A stretch of 64,000 nucleotides of DNA, from positions 1,984,001 to 2,048,000 of the forward strand of contig OY751496.1 in assembly GCA_963565915.1 (NCBI GenBank). Reading direction: 5' to 3'. The stretch comes from Entoloma clypeatum (lineage: Eukaryota; Basidiomycota; Agaricomycetes; Agaricales; Entolomataceae). Below, one piece after another: positions 10,826 through 20,523 of this stretch. A program made the position numbers and the translations under genes. How positions within the stretch are numbered: position 1 is the stretch's first letter; each line of letters begins with the position of its first letter. The notes under the pieces were generated by a model. The model ran no database searches, was not told the origin of the DNA, and saw only the letters and a program-made list of their open reading frames with translations.

Positions 10826-13522
10826 TTACCTTTTTGGTGCTCAATATTCGAACGATAGGAATGGTGATAACAGATCCATCTATGTAACATGTAGCAGTAT
10901 TTTGTGTACAGCTCGATCAATCCTTGGAACAGTCCTGACGGAAACGCTACTGCACAAAATGAGTTGTGAACTTCTTCTGGGGGTGCAAAAGTCCAGTGAA
11001 GATCGGAATACGATCCGATGTGATAAGATCAAATCAGACCCTAGTATTATGGATCTGGTGATATTCCATTCCGTTAAGTTGCGACTGTCACCCTTCAAAG
11101 CTTCACTGCAGTGTTCACTGTGATAGTTCCTTGACTTGTCAATTCCGCCGCGATGTCGAGATATTCTGGAACCAGAAGACGACGAAAATAACATCGTTCC
11201 CTTCTCCGGCCTGTCGAGATCAGGAAGCACCGGTGAAAAGATTTCTAACCGTTGGAGAAATTGGAGATGGAGTGGATAGAGTAGTATGCGAGTTCACGCC
11301 CCGAATAATACCGGAAAGCCGGTAGGCTTGGTGATTTTTCTCTGGACAGGTTTTGCGGACGAAGGTATTTCATGAAGAGTTTGGCCACCACAACACTGTT
11401 GAAAATTCAAGTTCAACTGGCAACACCTACGATCCCATACACGTTATGTGTCTCCGAACAATGGTAAACCTCAGCTCCTTTTCAAGCTGGTAAATAAAAG
11501 CTGTCCTCCAACAACCTCCTCCACGTCAACGATGATAGGATCCTCCCGGTCGTCACATAGCACCGTGGCTTCGAGTTGGGTAACCGGGTTGCCTTCTGTG
11601 CAGATTGTCTGGATTCCGGAACAGGTCGACTCGGAGGTCTGCGGAAGTAACGCCTCTCGGGTCAGCTCGCGAGTGGTAGTTGGGTGCAGCAGGCCATGCT
11701 GACGACCTGTAAATCAGCGATAAGACATAGTACATGGCACAGGCCAGATGGATTATTCCGATTCATGATGCTCTCTCATGATTGCCAGCTGGACGCTCTC
11801 AGATTGCGGCGCGGACTTCCAGCTGGCATACGAGGGATATGAGGGCTCCACATGATTGAATATGTCAGACAGTGGTAAGACATAGGGCGCGTTGTGGAAG
11901 ATTCAACTCACATCGCACATATCATCAAGGATCCGGTGTGGGCTCCGAGTCCCGTTTTTGGTACCGGATTCGCCGGGCCATGGCTGAACTTGAATTCAAA
12001 AACTTTGGGACCAATTTTATCAAATATATTATGCAATTCGCCCTCCGGGTTTGTTCAAGTTCTCGCTCTGTCTTGTAAAAATTGTTTCGTATCTGAGAGC
12101 CATGTGTTCAAGTTCAACCTACAGACGAAGTGCGCCGTCGGACGCATCGTGGTGAGCAAGGTGGTGGTGAGCTGACCTCGAGCTCGCCTCTCTCCCCCGC
12201 AAGACATTATCGATTGACCAGCGATCATCCCCACTCGGACGGCCTAGCCCTCGCACCCTCCTCACATTATACAAACTCTGGAAACCCACAGACTTTGCTT
12301 TCGCCGAGAGCCTTAGTATGATAGACATTGCCCCGTGGGGAGACAAGCCTATCGGACAGTAAGTAGTATATACGGTCGCCTCGGGGGGTTGTTCGAAGGC
12401 TGCAACGGAAAACCCTGTGCTTCTGACGCATGTGACGCAGCCTAATGGCGTCAACGGTGCGTCGACTGCGTGGCTGCACATACTTAGATTCAGGGTCTTG
12501 TCTTCTATCAAGTTCTATGTATACGATTTGATCAGTCGGAAGTCCTGACTTACTTCGGCCTCAGGGTTCAACTACTCACACGCGCGGAGTCGAGCAGCCT
12601 GCCACCCCCACGCACTCCAACCAGGCCGTTCAGGCATGCATTTCATTAAAAAGAATTAATTCATCTCCACCCGTCCTTATCAATGGCGTGTGTGTGAGTG
12701 GAATGAAAGCTTGTACAGTGATCGGTCAAGATTTACAACGTAACAAAACTCGTGGTCATATACTAGTATACTAGTTGGCGCGCGTACCACTCGGGCAACG
12801 ATATATATATACTTGGGCCTTCGTTTGGGGAGCGGGGACTTGGATGCATCACGAACCCAGGGTCCAAAATACTAATCACAGATCAACAGGACACTCGATT
12901 GCGCCACAAAACCGGGCTGAAACGAATTCAAGACATGCATATGACTCTGTATGACTTCTGTTTATTTCTTTCAAATTCAACACTCAGTCGTGTTTGACGT
13001 GCATGCGGCCATGGAACTTGAAATCAAAACAATAACATTACACCTAAATGGCTCTAATGTAGATCAGTACGTACGAGGTATATAACGAACTATAAGCAAG
13101 AGGTATCTACCTATGCTGAGGCGTGATTGTTCAGCTCTATGGATCAGGAAAGGTAGCAATGACAACAGACAACAAGAGGAGGGAAAGCATTAGCTTTGCA
13201 GAAAGACATTATGATGCAGATGGAAAGGAGCGACGGCCTAAACGAAGGTGAAGATCACGTCGCATATGCAGAGGAGATTGAAAGGGGATATAAATATGTG
13301 CAGGGAAAGTGTCAAAGCAGGCGACGGATATGAAAAATCGAGAGATGAAAGAAAAAACGGGAAGATTGTACGGATCAGGGGAGAGAGAGATGGATGGGAT
13401 AATTACGAATCAGAACCGTAACTAGATGAGGTGTCAGATAAGTTGCTAATAAGATACATGCACGCGAATGATGATTGGATGAGACTCCGATAAAAAATTT
13501 GCGTCCGATGCAACAAAAGCGT
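10826..13522. other. No gene recognised (2.7 kb)
   Basis: Short open frames occur on both strands (for example minus 12119-12511), but none shows a domain, good splice structure or coding bias I trust. The part nearest 13522 is probably 3' UTR of the minus-strand RING gene. There is an AT-rich patch near 12755-12815 with repeated ACTAGTATACTAGT-like palindromic bases and a (TA)n run. No RNA gene was seen. Confidence 0.4.
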
Positions 13523-15078
13523 TCATGATGACGGTGAAGGGGACCGAGTTTCCCTGAATCGCGCAGCGACGGCCGCGGAGGAGGTGTATGTCATACGAGA
13601 AGGTGGCCTCGCCATATACCGAGGTGACTTCTCAGAAGCCTCGTTATACGACTCCATAGTAGGTGGGAACCAGCGTTGGTGGACCTCTGCTTTCTCTTCT
13701 GAAGCAGAGCGCACCATTTTTGGGGGTGAAGGTGTTGATAACCTGCGAGGTTTCGGAGGAATGGGTGGGGGCGGAGCAGGCGTCGCGTTCCGCATGGAGC
13801 TTAGGGCCGGGGTAGCATGACGCAATGTGGGTGGCGCAGGCGTGTGGGACCGGACGGAGGGGGTGTGGGACCTCGCGAGGGCGGGTGCTGGCGTTTGAGC
13901 CCTCGCGAGAGAAGGGGCTGGTGTTTGAGTCCTTGGAAGAGGAGGGGCTGGTGTGTGGATCCTGGCCAGAGGAGGCGCGGGTGTATGTGATCGTGAAGGC
14001 GAAGGCGTAGCAGGCGTAGAAGGTCGTGACGACATGGAAGCTGACCTCACATGCATAGAGTTGAATCGTGACAAAGGCGTCGTTGGGCTGTATGGTGGAA
14101 TTGGTGAAGTTGATGGCGGGGTCGGCGACGTGGTGTTTTGGCGGGTATCAGTTGGCATGCCCATGGAGGCCCTGAGTCGATTGAGCTCAGTCCATGCCGA
14201 TTGATAATCCTGTGATTTTTGAGAATATTGGCCGCGCTAATGAAAAATCAGTCAATCGGTATTCCAATCATTCCGTCGAGAATGCTTACTAGTCTGGATG
14301 ATAAAAAGGCACATGTCAGCAAGGTGGAGCATCAAAGTACGACTGCGGGCTTACTTGCGTAACTCGGCCTCGAGATCGTCGATTTTGCTTTTCAAGCTAG
14401 TTTCGAGGTTTTTTGCATTCTTGCTGGATTCAGAATGCGCGAGATGGTTCATAAGAATGGCCCGCAACAATGCGGCGCTCAAGTGAAGTGATGTCTAGAA
14501 ACGGCGGTCAATACAAAAAGCCGAACAGAGAATCGAGAACGGACCTGATCATCCTTCGCATCGGACGCGAGCCAAGCTTCGAGTTCGCGGTGGAGGGCAG
14601 AAACCTCCTCCACGGAACATCTTTTAGAGGCGACTTTCGCCACCTTGTCTTCGAGGCGGCGGGCTTCGAGACGGGTACGGGGAAGACCCGGCTCGGAAGC
14701 CAACAGGCGCTCGGTTTTTTTAGCCCACATGTCCGCGAAGGCGGCGTGATTCGTTTCTACGACTGGAGGGATGCGCCTTGGAGTTGTCCATCCACTGGTC
14801 GGGAAATCAAAACGAATCATGCGAACGGAGTCGCCGGAGAAATGTTCGCGACAAAAAGGGCAGGCGGGGGAGAGGCGTGAGGGTGTCTTTTCGACTATGG
14901 TACTGCAGCAACTCGCGCACAGGACGTGTCCTGTTGAGTGTTTTTTTTTGTTTCAATTTTCTTCCGTGAAAAAAATAAGGTTTTGTGACTGACCACAAGG
15001 GATGGAGTGAGGTTGGCACTGTGGGCCATACTCCTCCGCGCACACATCGCAGGCTGAACCGGATTGAAGAGTTAGCAT
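13523..15078 (-). CDS. RING-finger / coiled-coil / proline-rich protein (paralogue 2)
   Basis: Probable E3 ubiquitin ligase or scaffold, built like the gene at 897-3569. Exons 14994-15078, 14545-14930, 14355-14494, a 4-nt microexon 14290-14293, and 13523-14236 join in frame to 442 aa. The RING cysteines are CDVC (about residue 11), CGHVLC with CC just after, and CPFC. A helical charged region follows (MWAKKTERLL, RLEDKVAKVA, LKSKIDDLEAELR). The C-terminal ~200 residues are Pro/Ser/Thr-rich and contain about eight tandem degenerate copies of a ten-residue unit around TPAP (RSHTPAPP, RTQTPAPS and similar). The start ATG at 15078 is the first Met close to the RING. Upstream open sequence to 15525 could be an extra 5' exon or UTR. 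Ligase activity is inferred. Confidence 0.78.
14290..14293 (-). other. Inferred 4-nt microexon of RING gene 2
   Basis: The coiled-coil exon ends in phase 2 before GTAAGC (intron 14294-14354, acceptor ATCCAG). The bases ACTA are then followed by GTAAGC and an intron (14237-14289) with a GACTGAT branch-like motif and a CATTAG acceptor. Direct splicing without the 4 nt would put the clearly coding TPAP-repeat exon out of frame. Position and phase match the microexon of RING gene 1. Confidence 0.75.
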
Positions 15079-17615
15079 TAGACCAGCCAGAAAAGCACCT
15101 CTAGGGTGGTGGAAGAAGAAAGAAGTGGACCAGGGCGAAGGGGAAATTTTTCGCTTGAAACCATCATAGATATATGCCTTACACAATGGACGTAATGCCG
15201 AAAATGGTAACACCACACTCCCGCTTACAAATAAACTCTCTCGGCTTCTTTCATTCCTCCCTTTTTTGTTAATCTTGCATGTGTTCTCCTTCAACATAGG
15301 GTTAGGGCTTGCGCTGGAATCAAACAAATCGCCTCGTGTAACGTCCCACAAAGCTTCTGATTTCATCATTGTTTGAGGTGGCCCAATCCAGTTGTCTTGA
15401 CACCCCGTACATCCGTACATCGGCGGCGGAGTTGATGCGCTCTCACAGGAACACACCAAAAATTTTAGACAGGCAAATCCCATGAGATACCCTATAGCAA
15501 GGTGTTCAGCTTCATGACAGACCAAGTCAGAATGACCCGTCCACCATCTGCGAGAATGTTCCTGGAGGTCAGCCAGACTAACTTACCCGGACACCGAGCT
15601 TGACACTTCGTTCCAGGAAAACAGGTTCGCACTGATGCCGTGCATTCCGAAAAATTTCCTTCTCGTTCACACAGCCCTCTCGCCCCAATCACCAGTTTGG
15701 AATGGAGATTAATTAATCGGCGAGGACTTTATGACACCAGGATACTTATAGGATTATTCATGGTTCTATGGCCGCCTTCCGACCAACCGGCCCATCGATA
15801 ATCATGACTCGCAAGTCGAAGAACGGTACGAAAAGAACTCATGTTTTTCTTGTCACAAATCGGAAGTGATCTTGCCAGTGGATCTTGGCCTGTGTAATCG
15901 ATCAGTGCATCCACGTTATTCTACAAATCCGTGTTGACAGTTGTCGATCCTAGAAAACGGATGATGATTCGGATCTACATCTCGATCTTATCGCATCTTG
16001 CAGGTACCTGTTACACCTGAAATCGTGTCTGCTGCGTCGCATGTTCTCCTTCATGCAACCCACCCACACCAAGAACCGTCACGAGTTCATTGCTGGTCTA
16101 CTCCAATTCAGTTAAAGAGAGTATCAACCCTTTTCGAGTGACGGCTGATCTCAAGTTTCGTTACTTTCCGAGATACGCCTCTCACTCTAAAACTACATTT
16201 TAGCATTTCGGGATTGATGCGACCTCGTCATCGCTTTCATAAACACACGCCTCCCCCATGAGGCAAACTTCCATATGATTTTGTGTTGCCAAAAAGGGAA
16301 AGGGCGAAAACAACTCTTATCTCCCAAAATAATCTCGCAGGGGTGAAGCCCTGCAAAGCGTCGTTGCAACGATGCAAGACGGCATTCTCAACCACCACAC
16401 GATAATCCGCGGTATGTACTGATCGTCGTTTTCTTTACCAGGGTAAGCAGATAAGCGACGCTTCACCGACACGGATATGTCTCAATCAAGTACTTGATCT
16501 TTGGAGAAATCTCGAACACGCACAATCGACGCCTTTGCAGGGAAGGGAGCAACACTGAAAGAGTGAAAGAGGGGCTCCCTTTCTGCCGATAGCTCGAAAC
16601 TCGGCAGTTGAAGATGAACCTAGGGATGCAGTCAATGAACACCCTGATAGCCATGTCAGCAAGCGTTATCGGTTTTACCAGATGTTGCAAGATATGACAT
16701 TTCGCGAATCTGGATATCTTGACCCCCTTTCTCCCTTGTCGATGTCGGGGGATAGGCGTCCGGCACGGAGGAAGGTAATCTTTGTGACCTATAGGCTGTG
16801 CCTGCTCCTAAATCTAATGTATAACTTGCAGCTGCGGGGCATGATAAGCAGACTAGTTGACAAATCACCTCGGTGTCGCCGATCGCTCCTTCGATGCTTT
16901 CCTTTCCACAGTAACAAGGTATGTACAGTGCTTGTCTGATTACGTCGTTTCCAGCATATCTGCCAGTGCATCGTGGGCTCACCGTGTCAATTCCACTGCT
17001 TGTAATCTCGCAAAAGAGTATGAGAGTAATCGTTCTTGTCAGTCCCTACCCTTACTAAAGTTCTTAGGGGGGAAGCCTGTCCTTCGCAACGTGGCGCGGG
17101 ACGTTGTCAGTCCTAGTCTGCAGTTCTATCGAAAATTCGAAAACACGAGGTTACACTTCGCTTGGGCCTTGCAGCTTCGGCGGCATGTGGCATACGCTCT
17201 GTTTCCCCAATTCCGTCATTGATTTCAATAGGGCATTAAGCGCATCTTTGGGACTTGGACAAAACCAAATGCATCACTGCTTTGGGAAGCCGCGACCTCT
17301 TTTATGATTAGCCTCAGGCTCGCTTTAAGCAGGCCGTAAAGCATCAAAGTCTAGGCGACCTCGGTTCGGACAAAGCTTTGTGTCCTGGACGATGCCTGCC
17401 AGTCGTCACTCTCAGTAAAAAGGCTGTGTAGGCATTATGCAGGTCAATGTCGTGCAGAAATCCGCAACTGCATGTGGTTGTCATGTGAATTGCGCAAATA
17501 TCCGACGAAAGTCGGAATTTGAGCAAAAGGGTCCAGCTGAGTAAGCACAAGTTCGAATGCCAGCGTTCTGCAGCAGTGTTGGACGAGCCACGGGATATCC
17601 CGAGGATATCCACAC
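15079..17615. other. No confident gene; Cys-rich open stretches at 15420-15690
   Basis: On the minus strand a 66-codon frame (15492-15692) holds a cysteine pattern (CTASVRTCFPGTKCQARC), and the frame below it is also Cys-rich. They could be pieces of a small secreted cysteine-rich protein, but I could not build an intact spliced model. The rest of the interval to the TIR element shows only short frames. Regions 15700-17600 yielded nothing I can support. Confidence 0.3.
17610..17615. repeat. Target site duplication CCACAC (left)
   Basis: These six bases precede the left terminal inverted repeat and are repeated directly after the right one at 28781-28786. Bases further out do not match, so the duplication is six bases by inspection. 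Confidence 0.7.
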
Positions 17616-18379
17616 TATGGCAACAGAACCTGGACTGCCCCCTTTTTGATTAGCGAAAGTGTTAGCCGACCGGCAAACAGGGTCCATATTGATTGATGAA
17701 GGATCAGCCGACAAACATGCCGGCTGACTAACAACAAACAACGCGTTGCCTCCATCAATTGGCCTCATTGACCATAAAATCATGTATCTCGGGCCATCCA
17801 ATGGGTGGATTGCTTTCATATTTTGTATCCTAAATTGAATAATATATTATATGCATTGTACAAAAGAGATGGGGAATCCAATGTTTATTTCAATTTATAT
17901 AGGTACATATCCTGCAACTGCCAAAAAAGTGGAAAAAGCGCACCTTTATTGCACTACAACCAGAAAACCTATACCTACTATCTTCATAGTCCTTATTTTA
18001 AACATACAGGAGGTGCCTTTTGTGAAGGGGATAAGCCAGAAAATGTTTAGATGAACTGATCTAGCTATGCCTTCTGATTGCCCCAAAAATAATGATGCAC
18101 ACTTCATATCAGCAGAACCGTGGAACAACTGCCTCTCGTATTTTACCACGCTAGATAGTATATATAGAAGGTGTATTTCGCCGAAGAAATAAGTGAGGAA
18201 ATGCCTAGATCTATTTCTAGAGGTATATGCTTTCAACCACTTGTATTTCAAATATGCACCATATTTCAGCAAAGGCATGGGGAATATTCCTCTCATCCTT
18301 ATACCCCCTTAGATTTGAAGTACATGACATAATATATACCAAAGGAATATGGTGGAGTATATATGTAGACCATTTTATG
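17616..18379 (+). repeat. Left terminal inverted repeat of large TIR element
   Basis: This is the reverse complement of 28018-28780 with about ten substitutions and one single-base indel. It is AT-rich toward the inner side. The inverted copies carry the same open frames (a 116-codon one at 17946-18296 minus and 28101-28451 plus). These may be chance, since no domain is visible. Confidence 0.9.
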
Positions 18380-19265
18380 AAAATTCTGTCAGAGGAATAA
18401 TATCACTAAATTTGGGAAGATCTGATGAGTGATTATGATGAACAGAATTCATTAATTTGATATATTCACCATGAATTTATACCAGATTTTATACTAGCTC
18501 ATGATCCCAGATAACCTCAGATGAGCAACGCCCAAAATTAACAATCATCATGAAGGTTGCCAACTTATTCCACCATGGATTGAGTTGTCAACTTTCTGTC
18601 AGTATTATTATTCCTCACAATGGGATCCACAATATTGTATTAAGATGAAAAGGTATTGCAAGGCTGGTCAACTGTTTCAATGGCTTGCAAAGCTTGGCAA
18701 GTATCATGCAGTCAGATCGGTAACTAGGGAAATGGAAATAGGTACTGTATCATAATGTACTTGTAAGAGGGCACAGAGTTGGGCCGATAAGTAAAAATGA
18801 TGACATCATCTGTATACCGTAGAGTCTGTAACACAGGCGAGATTGTCAAGGGTTGACAACACCAGCCAAGATGATGTCACATTGACAATCTAATACAATC
18901 TCAATGGGAGATTATTGTTACGAACACTTTTCATTCCTTTGCCTTATCTTATCTCATCTCGATCTTATCTTATCTAATCAGGACACGTGGCATCTTATCT
19001 ATATCATATCTACAGAAAGCCTCATGTATCAAGATTTCAAGACACAGTAGTTTCAGCCCCTGCTGCAGCGCCTCATGCATGCAGCATGTTGAGTACCACT
19101 ACAGTAGTTTAGATAAGCAGCCCGCGGATTTGTCTCACGGCTAACGCATGGCAACTGTAGTATATATAGTAGACAGATTGAACACATAACCCCAGTCTTG
19201 AGCTGGTCTAACCTGCCTCAAACCTCATTGTCTGATTCTCGTTTCCCTTTCCCTTGAGCAGTACT
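18380..19265. other. Interior of large TIR element, left of copia
   Basis: AT-rich DNA without a gene. It contains clustered CTTATC/CATCTTATC repeats near 18950-19000. No transposase motif is visible in any frame. Confidence 0.4.
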
Positions 19266-19575
19266 TGTTGAAACTTTTCCCATCACATAGATTAGATTTA
19301 GATTAGATCACATCACGTGACCATTACATATCTTTCTTACATACTTGTTTGGTTGGTACAAACAGTAGTACGGTATATAAGACCAGGAAACTGTCAATAC
19401 CAACAAGTTGTCTCTTGACTCTTAACCAGCTCCATCGCTCTTACCAGCCTCAACCGCTCTCACCAGCCTTACCCCTCCAAACCATGTAAGTGACCATAGC
19501 GGTATCGTAGAGTACTTCCACTGTAGCTATGTTGCTCAGTACACCTGTGGCTAGCGCCCAGGTGGAACTTCAACA
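19266..19575 (+). repeat. Copia LTR A (5' LTR)
   Basis: A 310-bp LTR starting TGTTGAAAC and ending TTCAACA. It contains a TATATAA box at about 19374-19380, the probable promoter. It is nearly identical to LTR D and differs as a type from LTRs B and C. Confidence 0.92.
19374..19380 (+). promoter_or_regulatory. TATA box in copia LTR
   Basis: The heptamer TATATAA lies in the middle of the LTR, about 200 bp before its end. This is the usual place for the element's RNA polymerase II promoter. The same motif recurs in LTRs B, C and D. Confidence 0.6.
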
Positions 19576-19594
19576 GGTTATGGGCCCCGGATAG
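19576..19594 (+). promoter_or_regulatory. Primer binding site, half initiator-tRNA type
   Basis: The bases directly after LTR A read GGTTATGGGCCCC. This is complementary to the anticodon stem-loop of initiator tRNA-Met (…GGGCUCAUAACC, with one G:U pair), not to a tRNA 3' end. Drosophila copia and yeast Ty5 use a cleaved half-tRNA primer in this way, so the same mechanism is inferred here. Confidence 0.65.
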
Positions 19595-19938
19595 CAGAGG
19601 GACTTGGGAAACGCTGGCAACAGCGAGTACCTGCCCACTCTACCCTGGCTGGCGAAGAACCGATCGAAAGATCTAGGTTCTGAGTCTTACTTCTTCACAT
19701 ATGAACCTGGGAACATCATTACGACAAGTACCTGTCATGAAACGTCCCTAAGGGGATTGACCTAGTACACTCCATGTGGAAACGTTGATCGCACCTCATA
19801 CGTTTCTGACATATAAAGGGTTTTCCCGTGACCGCTATTCCTAGAGGGAATATGTCATAAGGAATCATTTAATTGTTTTCTTGAATCATATTCATAAACA
19901 CATCACTGATTGGGAACCCTTTTTTAGATTCATCTACA

Positions 19939-20144
19939 ATGTCTACCTCTCGCTCCGCCCTCAACTCCATCGTCGTCTTCGACGGCATTGACTACCAAAG
20001 CTGGGCCGAAAGGATGAAGTCCTACCTCCTCCATCAAGGAGTCTGGCGCCTTGTTTCTGGCGATATCACCCGCCCTGTTATCGCCGACTTCACCACCACG
20101 GTCTCCACCCCTGGGGCCACTGCTGCTGCTCCCCCTGTGCTGGT
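19939..20144 (+). pseudogene. Copia gag, N-terminal part (interrupted by LTR B)
   Basis: The frame opens with an ATG after a ~360-bp leader and encodes about 70 residues typical of a copia Gag N-terminus (LFDG/YxxWxxRM-like: FDGIDYQSWAERMKSYL). It is cut at CTGGT by the inverted LTR B, beyond which the frame runs into LTR sequence and stops at 20169. The rest of gag continues on the opposite strand, ending at 25050. This piece alone is not functional. Confidence 0.8.
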
Positions 20145-20457
20145 TGTTGAAGTTCCACCTGGGCGCTAGCCACAGGTGTACTGAGCAACACAGCTACAGT
20201 GTGGAAGTACTCTACTTAACTGTTCTAGCCACTTACATGGTTTGGGAGGGTGAGGCTGGTGAGAGCGGTTGAGGCTGATAAGAGCGATGGAGCTGGTTAA
20301 GAGTCAAGAGACAACTTGTTGGTATTGACAGTTTCCTGGTCTTATATACCGTACTACTGTTTGTACCAACCAAACAAGTATGTAAGAAAGATATGTAATG
20401 GTCACGTGATGTGATCTAATCTAAATCTAATCTATGTGATGGGAAAAGTTTTCAACA
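20145..20457 (-). repeat. Copia LTR B (inverted, type 2)
   Basis: A 313-bp LTR in reverse orientation, identical by eye to LTR C. It differs from A and D in shared features (TGTTGAAAAC start, an altered block around the CATGTAAGTGGC segment). The pol gene's polypurine tract abuts its inner end. Confidence 0.92.
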
Positions 20458-20464
20458 CCCCCCC
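20458..20464 (-). promoter_or_regulatory. Polypurine tract of copia
   Basis: Seven G residues on the minus strand sit directly before LTR B, preceded by TACTAAATAT. This is the expected primer for plus-strand DNA synthesis. A copy of the same 22-bp segment also lies between LTRs C and D at 25364-25385. Confidence 0.7.
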
Positions 20465-20523
20465 ATATTTAGTACATACTTCTAAATACATCTTATTTTT
20501 CCCATATAGGTACTTTTCTTCGT

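Noticed and set aside
12119..12511. 130-codon minus-strand frame
   Set aside because: No domain, no splice partners and ordinary composition; treated as chance.
17805..18050. Identical small frames in both arms of the large TIR element as genes
   Set aside because: They are AT-rich, overlap on both strands, and are paired only because the arms are inverted copies. No domain visible.
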